Below are positions 30,693 to 37,604 of a DNA stretch of 37,604 nucleotides, piece after piece. The number at the start of each line of letters is the position of its first letter. Within the stretch, counting starts at the first letter, position 1. The notes under the pieces were generated by a model that was not told the DNA's origin, did not search any database, and was given only the letters and a program-made list of their open reading frames with translations. Origin of the DNA: an uncultured Clostridia bacterium (GTDB taxonomy: Bacteria > Bacillota > Clostridia > Christensenellales > Aristaeellaceae). The translations under genes and the position numbers were made by a program. The stretch is from positions 1-37,604 of the forward strand of contig CAKTUU010000022.1 of assembly GCA_934621505.1 (NCBI GenBank), given 5' to 3'.

Positions 30693-32372
30693 ATGAAGCT
30701 GACATTTTTGGGCGCGGCCCACGAGGTAACCGGCAGCCGTTTCCTGCTGGAGGCCTGCGGCAAACGAGTGATGGTGGACTACGGCATGGAGCAGGGCGTG
30801 GATTTGTACGAAAACGCCCCCCTGCCCGTGGCGGAAAATGAAATTGACTTTGTCTTTCTCACCCATGCCCACATTGACCACAGCGGCTACCTGCCTCTGC
30901 TGTGCAAGCGCGGGTTTAATGGCCCCATCTTTACCACTGATGCGACAACGGACCTGTGCCGCATTATGCTGCTGGATTCGGCCCACATTCAGGAAAGCGA
31001 CGCGGAATACAAAAACCGCAAGAACCAGCGCAGCGGCCAGCCGCTGGTGGAGCCGCTGTATACCGAGCAGGACGCGCTGCGGGTATGCGAGCATTTTCAT
31101 CCCTGCCATTACGATGAAAGCGTGCAGGTGTGCGACGGCATTGCCATTCGCATGGTAGACGCGGGCCATCTGCTGGGCTCCGCCTCCATCGAGGTTACCG
31201 TTACCGAGGACGGTGAGGAAAAGGTCATCGTTTTTTCCGGCGACATCGGCAACCTGAATCAGCCCCTGATTCGGGACCCGGAATACCTGCACCGGGCGGA
31301 CTATGTGGTGATGGAATCCACCTACGGCGACCGCTCCCACGGCCCAAAGCCGGACTATATCGCCGAACTGACCCGCGTTTTGCAGCAGACCTTTGACCGG
31401 GGCGGCAACGTGGTCATTCCCAGCTTTGCGGTAGGCCGCACCCAGGAAATGCTGTACTTTATCCGCCAAATCAAGCAGCAGGGGCTGGTAACCGGCCATG
31501 AGGGATTCCCGGTCTATGTGGACAGCCCTCTGGGCATTGAGGCCACCCATGTCTTTAACGAAAACACCCTGGAATGCGCCGATATCGATACCATCGAGCT
31601 GATTCGCAAGGGCGTCAACCCCATCAGCTTTGACGATTTGAAAATCGCCTCTACCTCCGAGGAAAGCAAGCTGATCAACGACGACCCCACGCCCAAGGTG
31701 ATTCTTTCCGCCAGCGGCATGTGCGACGCGGGCCGCATCCGCCACCACCTGAAGCACAACCTGTGGCGGCCGGAATGCACCATTCTGTTTGTGGGCTACC
31801 AAAGCGTGGGCACCCTGGGCCGCAGTCTGGTGGACGGAGCCAGGCAGGTGAAGCTGTTTGGCGAAACCATCAGCGTGCAGGCGCAAATTGGAAAGCTGGC
31901 GGGCATCAGCGGCCACGCGGACGATCAGGGCCTGCTGCGCTGGGCCTCCGCCTTTGACCCCAAACCCACCCATGTCTTTGTGGTCCATGGGGACGACCAG
32001 GTCACCGACCTGTTTGCCGACCGCCTGTATGACGAACTGGGCATTCCCGCCCACGCCCCCTATAACGGCGAAAGCTGGAGCCTGACGCCCCTGGAAAAGC
32101 TGTGCGACGGCAACGAGGAGCGCCTGAAAAAGCCCGCCAGAGACGTGGCCGCTATGGACGCGGCCCAGCCAAGCCAGGCCCCGGCCTATGCCGCTGGCAA
32201 GAAGCAGATCAAGCAGGCCCACAAGGCGGTCAACCGCAGCACCGCTTACGGCCAGCTGCTAACCGCAGGCGAAAAGCTGATGGACGCGATTCGCTCCATG
32301 CAAAACCGCAGTGCCAAGGAGCAAAGCAAGCTGACCAAGCTGATTGGGCAGCTGCTGAAGCGGTTTGGATAA
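30693..32372 (+). CDS. Metallo-beta-lactamase/beta-CASP family ribonuclease-like protein
   Basis: A 559-residue MBL-fold protein with a beta-CASP insert, of the CPSF73/YSH1-like bacterial group that cleaves RNA. The zinc motif is THAHIDH (His58, His60, Asp62, His63). ESTYGDR, IPSFAVGRTQEML, SASGMCDAGRI and GISGHADDQG are beta-CASP motifs A-C, and VHGDD carries the last ligand region. A tail of ~85 residues (475-559), rich in Ala, Lys and Gln, extends past the usual end and looks helical and basic, perhaps an RNA-binding arm. Its strong AAGGAGG follows the phosphatase gene by ten bases. Targets unknown. Confidence 0.9.
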   Translation: MKLTFLGAAHEVTGSRFLLEACGKRVMVDYGMEQGVDLYENAPLPVAENEIDFVFLTHAHIDHSGYLPLLCKRGFNGPIFTTDATTDLCRIMLLDSAHIQESDAEYKNRKNQRSGQPLVEPLYTEQDALRVCEHFHPCHYDESVQVCDGIAIRMVDAGHLLGSASIEVTVTEDGEEKVIVFSGDIGNLNQPLIRDPEYLHRADYVVMESTYGDRSHGPKPDYIAELTRVLQQTFDRGGNVVIPSFAVGRTQEMLYFIRQIKQQGLVTGHEGFPVYVDSPLGIEATHVFNENTLECADIDTIELIRKGVNPISFDDLKIASTSEESKLINDDPTPKVILSASGMCDAGRIRHHLKHNLWRPECTILFVGYQSVGTLGRSLVDGARQVKLFGETISVQAQIGKLAGISGHADDQGLLRWASAFDPKPTHVFVVHGDDQVTDLFADRLYDELGIPAHAPYNGESWSLTPLEKLCDGNEERLKKPARDVAAMDAAQPSQAPAYAAGKKQIKQAHKAVNRSTAYGQLLTAGEKLMDAIRSMQNRSAKEQSKLTKLIGQLLKRFG

Positions 32373-32385
32373 GCCGGCAAAAGAT

Positions 32386-32421
32386 AAAAAAACCAGCCCG
32401 AAGAAGTGTTCTTCTTCGGGC
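32386..32421 (-). terminator. Terminator hairpin, left copy (minus strand)
   Basis: GCCCGAAGAAG-TGTT-CTTCTTCGGGC (32396-32421), an 11-base perfect stem. On the minus strand it is followed by a run of seven T (32392-32386), so it ends the hom transcript; on the plus strand no T-run follows. Near-identical to the hairpin at 32586-32611, including a shared TGCTTTA on its right. Confidence 0.88.
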
Positions 32422-32433
32422 GGCTGCTTTAGA

Positions 32434-32580
32434 GCGTTGATAAACACCGGCTTGATTGCCGCGCCCGCGAACATCGCTGCGCTGGTTCGCGGGAAAAGAG
32501 CTGTGGCACAAGGCTTAGGGGCGCTGCCCCTAAAACCCCGGCAGGAGGCAGTGCCTCCTGCATCTCCACTTTTTCAACGC
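32434..32580. repeat. MITE-like hairpin-rich element between twin terminators
   Basis: 147 bases bounded by terminal inverted repeats GCGTTGATAAA (32434-32444) and TTTTTCAACGC (32570-32580), 10 of 11 matching. Inside are three further hairpins: CCCGCGAAC/GTTCGCGGG (32464-32493), TTAGGGG/CCCCTAA (32515-32533) and GCAGGAGGC/GCCTCCTGC (32541-32561). There is no open reading frame of note. Similar 'ggggcgctgcccctaaaaccccggcagg' type intergenic repeats (here cut: GGGGCGCTGCCCC, ACCCCGGCAGG) are, from memory, dispersed in many gut Clostridia genomes; copy number cannot be checked here. Confidence 0.55.
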
Positions 32581-32585
32581 ACTGA

Positions 32586-32620
32586 GCCCGAAGAAGCATT
32601 CTTCTTCGGGCTTTTGCTTT
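32586..32620 (+). terminator. Terminator hairpin, right copy (plus strand)
   Basis: GCCCGAAGAAG-CATT-CTTCTTCGGGC (32586-32611), followed on the plus strand by TTTTGCTTT, so it would end the beta-CASP gene transcript. On the minus strand it has no T-run. Offset from the left copy by exactly 190 bases. Only 30 bases separate it from the hom stop codon. Confidence 0.82.
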
Positions 32621-32651
32621 ATAAAGATTTGCGGCGAATTCAGGCTTGCGC

Positions 32652-33932
32652 TCAGCCTTCCACCCGCAGCAGGCTTTCCACCGTGGCCACATCCGGCGAC
32701 AGCGCCGCCAAAGCCTGCCGCATGGCCGCCTCGGCCGCCTTGTGGGTAATAAACACCAGCGTCGCGTGGCCGCCAGACCGCTGGTCGGTCTGCTGCATGG
32801 CCTTAATGCTTACGTCATGGTCGGCAAAGGTCTGGGCAATGTGGCTTAGCGCGCCGGGACGATCCTGCGCCAGCACCCGCACATAAAAAGCGCTTTTCCA
32901 GTTGGTGTTGTTCTGCAGGCCCACCGCCGGGTTGGGCTCGTTATCAAAGGTAGGGTACAAATGCTTCTGGGCGCTAGCGGCCCGCACCAGATCGCTGACA
33001 ATGGCGCTGGCTGTGGGCAAATCCCCCGCGCCCCGGCCCATGAACATCATCTCCCCGCAGGCGTGTCCATGCAGGAATACCGCGTTAAAGGGACCGGAGA
33101 TATTCGCCAGCGGATGATCGTTGGGAATAAAGGTGGGATGCACCCGGGTTTCCACCTGCAAGCCGTCCCGCTTGGCAATGGCCAGCAGCTTCAGGGTATA
33201 GCCCAGTTCCTGTCCATAGCGGATGTCCTCGGTCTTTACGTTGGTAATGCCCTCCACATACACGTTTTCAAAGGGCACCCGGCCATGAAAGGCCAGACTG
33301 GCCAGAATGCTCAGCTTATAGGCCGCGTCCAGCCCCTCCACATCCGTGGAGGGATCCGGCTCCGCCAGTCCCAGACGCTGCGCGTCCCGCAGCACGGTAT
33401 CATAGTCCGCCCCCTCCTGACTCATGCGGGTCAGAATATAGTTGGTAGTTCCATTGACAATGCCGTAGATGCGGTTGATGCGGTTGGCCTGAAAGCTCTC
33501 CTCCAGACTGTGAATAATGGGAATGGCCCCGCACACCGCCGCCTCGTAATACAGGCCCGCTCCGCTTTTTTGGGCGGTTTTCTGCAATTCGTGCCAATGC
33601 AGGTCAAAGGCCACCTTGTTGGCGGTTACCACCGTTTTGCCGTTTTCCAGCGCGGCGGTCAGCCAGCGGTGCGCCGGTTCCTCCCCGCCCAGAAATTCCA
33701 AAACAATGGAAATATCCGGGTCGGTAATCACATCCTCCACCCGGTCGGTCAGCAGGGCGGCGGGCATATCAATTTCCCGCTTTTTGGTTACGTCCCGCAC
33801 CAGCACCCGCTTTACCTGAAAGCGAAGCCCCGTGCGGTGGGCGATTTCCTCGCCAAAGCCGGACAGCAGCTTCCATACGCCGCTGCCCACGTTGCCGCAG
33901 CCCAGAAACCCAATCTTGATCAGCTTGTCCAT
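32652..33932 (-). CDS. hom: Homoserine dehydrogenase with C-terminal ACT domain
   Basis: A 426-residue enzyme reducing aspartate semialdehyde to homoserine for threonine and methionine synthesis. The NAD(P) loop is GFLGCGNVGSGV near the N-terminus, VVTANKVAF is the substrate-side motif, GIVNGTTNYIL with the following GLAEPDPSTDVEG D-rich signature marks the catalytic domain, and an ACT domain (RPGALSHIAQTFADHDVSIK) ends the protein, implying feedback inhibition by threonine. It is the last gene of the S component-coaX-hom run, nine bases after coaX. Confidence 0.96.
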   Translation of the reverse strand: MDKLIKIGFLGCGNVGSGVWKLLSGFGEEIAHRTGLRFQVKRVLVRDVTKKREIDMPAALLTDRVEDVITDPDISIVLEFLGGEEPAHRWLTAALENGKTVVTANKVAFDLHWHELQKTAQKSGAGLYYEAAVCGAIPIIHSLEESFQANRINRIYGIVNGTTNYILTRMSQEGADYDTVLRDAQRLGLAEPDPSTDVEGLDAAYKLSILASLAFHGRVPFENVYVEGITNVKTEDIRYGQELGYTLKLLAIAKRDGLQVETRVHPTFIPNDHPLANISGPFNAVFLHGHACGEMMFMGRGAGDLPTASAIVSDLVRAASAQKHLYPTFDNEPNPAVGLQNNTNWKSAFYVRVLAQDRPGALSHIAQTFADHDVSIKAMQQTDQRSGGHATLVFITHKAAEAAMRQALAALSPDVATVESLLRVEG

Positions 33933-33941
33933 GTTTCTCTC

Positions 33942-34709
33942 CTATTGATTTCGTTCGTAAATCAGACGCAGGCCCTTCAGGGTCAAAATGCCGTCCAGCT
34001 TGTCAATGATACCGGCCTCCTCGGCCACAAGGCGGGCCATGCCGCCGGTGGCGACAACCAGAGCGTCCGGCGCGCCCAGCTCCTTGCGAAAGCGCTGGAC
34101 CAGATAATCCACCTGGCCAATGTACCCGTAAATCACGCCGGCTTGCAGATTGGTCACGGTAGTGCGGCTGATGACATGGTCCGGCCGTACCAGTTCAAAC
34201 CGCGGCAGCTTGGCCGTACCGCTCACCAGCGCCTCGCTGGTCAGCTTGATGCCGGGGCAGATGCAGCCGCCCACAAAGGCTCCCTGCTGGTCAATAGCCC
34301 CAAAGGTTGTGGCTGTGCCAAAGTCAATAAAGATACAGGGGCCGCCATACTCCGCCTGGGCCGCCACGGCGTTGGCAATCCGGTCGCTGCCCAGTTCCCG
34401 GGGATTTTCGTACTTCAGGTTGATGCCGGTGCGAATCCCCGGCGCAACAATCATGGGCGTCAGGCCAAAATAATTGCTGCACATATGTTCCAAAGTAAAG
34501 TTAATCGTGGGCACCACGCTGGACATGACAATGCCCTGCACGCAGTCCATGGATAACCCGGCATGCTGAAACAATCCCACCAGAATCAGTCCGTATTCGT
34601 CAGACGAATAGGTTTTGCTGGTGGAAATGCGCCAGTACTGCTTCATTTCCCTGCCGTCAAACAGGGCGGTTTTGATGTTGGTGTTGCCTACGTCCATGGT
34701 CAGGATCAT
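33942..34709 (-). CDS. coaX: Type III pantothenate kinase
   Basis: A 255-residue ASKHA-fold kinase that phosphorylates pantothenate, the first step of CoA synthesis; type III enzymes need a monovalent cation and are not inhibited by CoA. Phosphate loop DVGNTN (6-11), LGSDRIANA, DFGTATTF and GGCICPGIKL are the diagnostic motifs. It lies 14 bases after an ECF transporter S component gene, so pantothenate uptake and phosphorylation are probably coordinated, and nine bases before hom. Confidence 0.96.
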   Translation of the reverse strand: MILTMDVGNTNIKTALFDGREMKQYWRISTSKTYSSDEYGLILVGLFQHAGLSMDCVQGIVMSSVVPTINFTLEHMCSNYFGLTPMIVAPGIRTGINLKYENPRELGSDRIANAVAAQAEYGGPCIFIDFGTATTFGAIDQQGAFVGGCICPGIKLTSEALVSGTAKLPRFELVRPDHVISRTTVTNLQAGVIYGYIGQVDYLVQRFRKELGAPDALVVATGGMARLVAEEAGIIDKLDGILTLKGLRLIYERNQ

Positions 34710-34723
34710 TGGCCTTCATCCTT

Positions 34724-35371
34724 TCATTTGGACCGGCTGCGATGCAGCACCGCGTCCACGGCGGTTTGAATCACCGGCACCACCAGCGCGGCCACAATGG
34801 CCTCGGCAATGCCGTTGGGCAGACCCACGGCGGCTACCAGCCACGCGCCCGCGTGGTCCAGATAGACCGCCTCCGCGCTGCCAGCGGAGATCATTTCATT
34901 CACAATGGTGGTCAGCTGGGGCTCATACAGCAGCACGATCATCCCCAGCACCACGACCGTATTGGTTACAGCGCCCAAGGCGGCGGCCAGCGCCCCGCCC
35001 ACCTTATCCAGCGCCTTATTGCGGGGGACAAAGCGCTTCCACAGCCAGTACGCGCCAAAGGCGGCCAGAGGCACAATCAGTCGGGGCAAAACGCTGACCA
35101 GCGGATTGCGGAAAAACAGCGTAAGCCCCACCATGCCTGTTTCCCAGGCGCGGATGAAGCTGCACAGGCCGAATACCAGACCCACCAGCAGTCCTACCCC
35201 CGGTCCCTCAATAATGGCGGCCACAATGACGGGAATATGCACCGTGGTTACGCTCAGCAGGGGCGGCGGCAGGGGAATCATTCCGATGGGGGTAAAGGTG
35301 AGCACGGCGGTAATGGCGCCCAACATGGCGGAAACGACCATTTTGCGAATGGCGGCGCTTTGCTTTTTCAT
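34724..35371 (-). CDS. ECF transporter S component, pantothenate candidate
   Basis: A 215-residue membrane protein with about five to six hydrophobic segments and a basic C-terminus (HRSRSK), matching vitamin-binding S components of energy-coupling factor transporters. The N-terminal AAIRKMVVSAMLGAITAVLTF contains the A-x-x-x-A pattern used to contact the shared T subunit. The shared ATPases and T subunit are not in the window. Pantothenate specificity (PanT-like) is inferred only from linkage to coaX. GGAGG precedes the ATG at 35371. Confidence 0.82.
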   Translation of the reverse strand: MKKQSAAIRKMVVSAMLGAITAVLTFTPIGMIPLPPPLLSVTTVHIPVIVAAIIEGPGVGLLVGLVFGLCSFIRAWETGMVGLTLFFRNPLVSVLPRLIVPLAAFGAYWLWKRFVPRNKALDKVGGALAAALGAVTNTVVVLGMIVLLYEPQLTTIVNEMISAGSAEAVYLDHAGAWLVAAVGLPNGIAEAIVAALVVPVIQTAVDAVLHRSRSK

Positions 35372-35405
35372 TTTCTTGTCCTCCGTTCGAGTTCTTGTGT
35401 GGGAT

Positions 35406-35483
35406 ACCCGACGATACCAGGATTGGCATGGGTTGAACCGGAAAAGCGGCGTCTGCCTCCCCTCTGGGATGGCAGCGGCTTTT
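35406..35483 (-). promoter_or_regulatory. Structured leader of the ECF-coaX-hom operon, unassigned
   Basis: The 5' untranslated RNA of about 113 bases folds into two hairpins. The first (35483-35442) is long: AAAAGC/GCTTTT, an internal loop, CTGCC/GGCAG and CCC/GGG, followed by TTTT on the minus strand as in a weak terminator. The second is ACCC...GGGT (35433-35406) enclosing TGCCA/TGGTA. I do not recognise a known riboswitch consensus. It may be an attenuator, or simply the terminator of the upstream PAP2 gene placed inside this leader. Confidence 0.5.
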
Positions 35484-35491
35484 CTCTATGG

Positions 35492-35520
35492 ATTATAAAG
35501 GGTAACGGATCGAAAGTAAA
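35492..35520 (-). promoter_or_regulatory. Sigma-A promoter of the ECF-coaX-hom operon
   Basis: Minus-strand TTTACT (35520-35515), 17 bases, TATAAT (35497-35492). It begins seven bases after the PAP2 gene stop. The -10 is perfect, the -35 four of six. Confidence 0.7.
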
Positions 35521-35527
35521 GGCGAAA

Positions 35528-36451
35528 TCACGCTTTCTTTTTTCCAAGGCGGCCAAAAAAGCCAAAGGTCATGGGCCATACGCCCCCGGCCAGCAGCGCC
35601 ATCAGGAAATAGCGAATCGCGCTGCTAACAGGTGCATCCCCCAGCGCGGCGTTCAGCACCGGTTTCAGGCCCAGCCGCACGGCCATCACCACGGCTGCGC
35701 CGCCCAAAGCCTTTAAGATCTGGGCCCACCACACAGCCTTCGTGTCAAAATGCACATAACGGTCGTCCAGCCACCAGGCCGCCAGCAGTCCGGCGGTTCC
35801 TCCCAGAATGGTCCACGCGGACTTTACGCCGTGACCGTCAAACTCGGCGATGTTCCGTTCCCCCGCGGGCATCCAGGTTACAAAGCATACCAGCGCCGCA
35901 GAAAAGGCCAGCACCGCCAGGCCCAAAATGACTTTCCCACGGCGGTTGTTTTCCAGCTTTTCAAACAGCCAGGCAAACAGCGCAACCGTCAAAACGCCTG
36001 TTACCAGAGACACCCCCACGTCCAGCGGCGTATGCACGCCCAGATACATGCGGGAAAAGCCCACCAGCAGAGTCATAACCGCGCAGACGATGGTCACCCA
36101 GGTTTTCTTTTGCCATACGGCAACGGTGCCGAGCACCACCGCCGCCGACTGGGTGTGCCCGCTGGGAAAGGAATAGCCCGTGGCCGCCGCCCGGGCGGAT
36201 TCCACAATGGTAAACTGAGGGTCCAGCACCCAGGGGCGGGGAATCAGAAAAATTCCCTTCAGCAGCTGGTTCAGGGTGGTGCCTGCCATGCCCGTCAGCA
36301 GCAGCCGAAAGCCCCATTTTTTATCCAGGCACCACAGCAGCACCATGCCCGCCAGCATAAAAAAGGTTTCCTCGCCCAAACGGGTCATCAGTGCCGCCGC
36401 CTGCGCCCCAAACGGCGTGCGGATAGATTCCAGCATATACAAAAAGCCCAT
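35528..36451 (-). CDS. PAP2 family membrane phosphatase
   Basis: A 307-residue polytopic phosphatase. The three acid-phosphatase motifs are complete: K-x6-RP (Lys65 to Arg72-Pro73), PSGH (96-99) and SR-x5-H-x3-D (Arg134, His140, Asp144). Family members dephosphorylate undecaprenyl pyrophosphate or phosphatidic acid at the outer membrane face. The extra C-terminal membrane domain of ~130 residues is longer than in PgpB/BcrC and typical of a clostridial subgroup. The ATG at 36451 has GGGAGG upstream; an ATG 15 bases earlier does not. Recycling of the lipid carrier used by the glycan cluster is plausible but unproven. Confidence 0.9.
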   Translation of the reverse strand: MGFLYMLESIRTPFGAQAAALMTRLGEETFFMLAGMVLLWCLDKKWGFRLLLTGMAGTTLNQLLKGIFLIPRPWVLDPQFTIVESARAAATGYSFPSGHTQSAAVVLGTVAVWQKKTWVTIVCAVMTLLVGFSRMYLGVHTPLDVGVSLVTGVLTVALFAWLFEKLENNRRGKVILGLAVLAFSAALVCFVTWMPAGERNIAEFDGHGVKSAWTILGGTAGLLAAWWLDDRYVHFDTKAVWWAQILKALGGAAVVMAVRLGLKPVLNAALGDAPVSSAIRYFLMALLAGGVWPMTFGFFGRLGKKKA

Positions 36452-36483
36452 GGTGCTTCCTCCCAATCAGATACAGATGATTG

Positions 36484-36512
36484 ATTGTATCATAATTATC
36501 CTGAAAACGCAA
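36484..36512 (-). promoter_or_regulatory. Possible promoter of the PAP2 gene
   Basis: Minus-strand TTGCGT (36512-36507), 17 bases, TACAAT (36489-36484). The -10 matches five of six, the -35 only the first three. It overlaps the T-run of the rplL terminator. Confidence 0.45.
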
Positions 36513-36542
36513 AAATCCCTTTCCGCAAGCGCGGAAAGGGAT
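36511..36542 (-). terminator. Terminator of rplJ-rplL
   Basis: Minus-strand ATCCCTTTCCGC (36542-36531), loop GCTT, GCGGAAAGGGAT (36526-36515), then TTTTT (36515-36511); a perfect 12-base stem 16 bases after the rplL stop. Confidence 0.93.
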
Positions 36543-36557
36543 AGGCAATCGCCGAAA

Positions 36558-36929
36558 TTACTTGATTTCCACGGTGGCGCCCACTTCGGCCAGCTTGGCC
36601 TTGATGGTCTCGCACTCTTCCTTGGAAGCGCCTTCCTTGATGGTCTTGGGAGCGGCTTCCACGAAATCCTTGGCTTCCTTCAGGCCCAGGCCGGTCAGCT
36701 CGCGGATAACCTTGATAACCTTGATCTTCTCGGAGCCGGCTTCCTTCAGGATCGCGTCGAACTCGGTCTTTTCTTCCTCAGCAGCGGCGGCAGCGCCAGC
36801 AGCGCCGGGCACGGCCACAACAGCGGCGGCGGCGGAAACGCCAAACTTTTCTTCCAGAGCCTTTACCAGGTCATTCAGCTCAAGCACAGACATTTTCTCG
36901 ATCTCGGCAATAAATTCCTCGTGAGTCAT
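36558..36929 (-). CDS. rplL: 50S ribosomal protein L7/L12
   Basis: A 123-residue stalk protein that recruits translation factors to the ribosome. The N-terminal dimerisation domain (THEEFIAEIEKMSVLELNDL) is followed by an alanine-rich hinge (~35-52, AAAAVVAVPGAAGAAAAAEE). The globular C-terminal domain has the factor-binding EAGSEKIKVIKVIRE and GLGLKEAKDFVEAAPK. The ATG at 36929 has GGAGG eight bases upstream; an ATG 15 bases earlier has none. Present in several copies per ribosome, bound to L10 encoded just upstream. Confidence 0.98.
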   Translation of the reverse strand: MTHEEFIAEIEKMSVLELNDLVKALEEKFGVSAAAAVVAVPGAAGAAAAAEEEKTEFDAILKEAGSEKIKVIKVIRELTGLGLKEAKDFVEAAPKTIKEGASKEECETIKAKLAEVGATVEIK

Positions 36930-36983
36930 GTGAATAGCCTCCATTCGTTTTTAAGATTTTTTCAATGGTGGGGAAGAAACCAA

Positions 36984-37496
36984 TCAGGCTTCCTCGGCAG
37001 ATTCGCCATTCTTCTTTGCGATCGCGTCCAGAACGCGCACAAAGCTGGCAATGCTGCTCTGCAAGCTGCCAAGCAAACGGGCCAGCAGTACTTCGCGGCT
37101 GGGCACTTCGGCCAGGGCCTTGATCTGCTTCTCGTCCATCAGTTCGTTACCCAGCAAACCGGCCTTGATTTCCAAAGCGCCAGTCTTGTCCTTGTTAACG
37201 AAATCATTGATGATCTTGGCAGGGCTTACGGGATCGTTCATACCGAAAGCGAAAGCGGAAGGGCCGTTCAGCACTTCGTCCAGGCCTTCGATGTTCAGCT
37301 CATGCAACGCACGGCGAACCAGGGTGTTCTTCAGCACGCAGTAATCCACGCCGTTGGCACGGAACTGGGCGCGCAGACCGGTCACCTGTTCAACGGTCAG
37401 GCCGCTGTACTTGACGATCACAACGCTCTGGGCATCCTGAAATTTCTTCACGATGTCGCTGACAACCTGCTTTTTGATTTCCAGATTCTTGCTCAT
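36984..37496 (-). CDS. rplJ: 50S ribosomal protein L10
   Basis: A 170-residue ribosomal protein forming the stalk base. The N-terminal rRNA-binding domain begins SKNLEIKKQVVSDIVKKFQD and contains VIVKYSGLTVEQVTGLR; the C-terminal helix that holds L7/L12 dimers is LQSSIASFVRVLDAI. The ATG at 37496 has a strong AAGGAGG. It is the repressor of its own operon in known bacteria, acting with L12 on the leader directly upstream. Confidence 0.97.
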   Translation of the reverse strand: MSKNLEIKKQVVSDIVKKFQDAQSVVIVKYSGLTVEQVTGLRAQFRANGVDYCVLKNTLVRRALHELNIEGLDEVLNGPSAFAFGMNDPVSPAKIINDFVNKDKTGALEIKAGLLGNELMDEKQIKALAEVPSREVLLARLLGSLQSSIASFVRVLDAIAKKNGESAEEA

Positions 37497-37604
37497 TGGG
37501 GTTGCACCTCCTTTTTGAAAATCTGACCGATTCCAAAAAGAAAACCCTTGCAGGCGCAAGGGCGAACATGTCGCAGGGGATTTCTCCCGCCTTACACCTC
37601 GGCG
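37497..37604 (-). promoter_or_regulatory. L10 leader (ribosomal protein autoregulatory RNA), cut by the window edge
   Basis: On the minus strand the untranslated region includes GCCGAGGTGTAAGGC, as I recall the L10 leader core, then CCCTTGC-GCCT-GCAAGGG (37562-37545) followed by TTTTCTTTTT. The last hairpin has terminator form, so the leader probably works by attenuation when the L10(L12) complex binds. The 5' part of the leader lies beyond 37604. Confidence 0.75.

Noticed and set aside
32373..32651. A small protein gene in the intergenic element
   Set aside because: The short open frames there have no ribosome binding site and are dominated by hairpin sequence.
35372..35520. THF, TPP or preQ1 riboswitch upstream of the ECF gene
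   Set aside because: None of the conserved cores of those classes could be found; left as an unassigned leader.

Overview
The window is about 37.6 kb of gene-dense chromosome from a GC-rich, spore-forming Bacillota, most likely a Clostridia-class anaerobe. Evidence: two alpha/beta-type small acid-soluble spore proteins, a Gram-positive style rpmE-prmC-prfA-sua5-ywlE block, ribosomal leaders, strong GGAGG ribosome binding sites, and no outer-membrane genes. The order cannot be fixed by eye. No tRNA, rRNA, CRISPR array or prophage was seen. Only the first ~80 bases look foreign: an AT-richer end of what resembles an IS256-family insertion sequence.

Layout. (1) 1-77: partial insertion-sequence end. 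(2) 199-3019, minus: ktrB-ktrA potassium uptake and an Est30-like carboxylesterase. (3) 3057-7748, minus: an ABC efflux operon (ATPase, FtsX-type permease, HlyD-like adaptor) ending in its probable TetR repressor. A consensus promoter and an inverted-repeat operator lie directly upstream. (4) 7890-20455, minus: eleven genes with no gap above 16 bases. They are ppk, cysE, cysS, a small ComEA-like protein, a phosphoglycosyl transferase, an epimerase/reductase, four GT-B glycosyltransferases and a secreted Ig-like (BIG_2) protein. The run ends in a terminator whose loop contains the -35 box of the next operon. (5) 20655-22677, plus: two spore protein genes, then a class I glutamine amidotransferase-like peptidase and a polysaccharide deacetylase. 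(6) 22719-25638, minus: UPF0237 (ACT), UPF0210 and lysA. (7) 25864-32372, plus: rpmE with a probable leader, then DUF1385, prmC, prfA, sua5, ywlE-like phosphatase and a beta-CASP nuclease. (8) 32386-32620: two near-identical terminator hairpins 190 bases apart flanking a 147-base hairpin-rich element with 11-base terminal inverted repeats. (9) 32652-35371, minus: an ECF S component (pantothenate candidate), coaX and hom, behind a structured leader. (10) 35528-37604, minus: a PAP2 phosphatase, then rplL and rplJ with an L10-type leader that runs off the right edge.

How the genes work together. The large minus operon links polyphosphate and cysteine metabolism to a surface-glycan cluster that lacks a recognisable flippase and polymerase. 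hom and lysA both serve the aspartate amino-acid family. The S component and coaX would take up and phosphorylate pantothenate for CoA synthesis. The plus-strand block is translation-centred (L31, release factor 1 and its methyltransferase, t6A synthesis).

Most interesting points: the interlocked terminator/promoter/operator at 7784-7859; the MITE-like element inside a duplicated terminator; the ribosome-binding site that can be paired off in the left-edge insertion sequence; the unassigned leader of the ECF gene; the conserved but functionally unknown UPF0237-UPF0210 pair; and the Ig-like protein closing the glycan operon.
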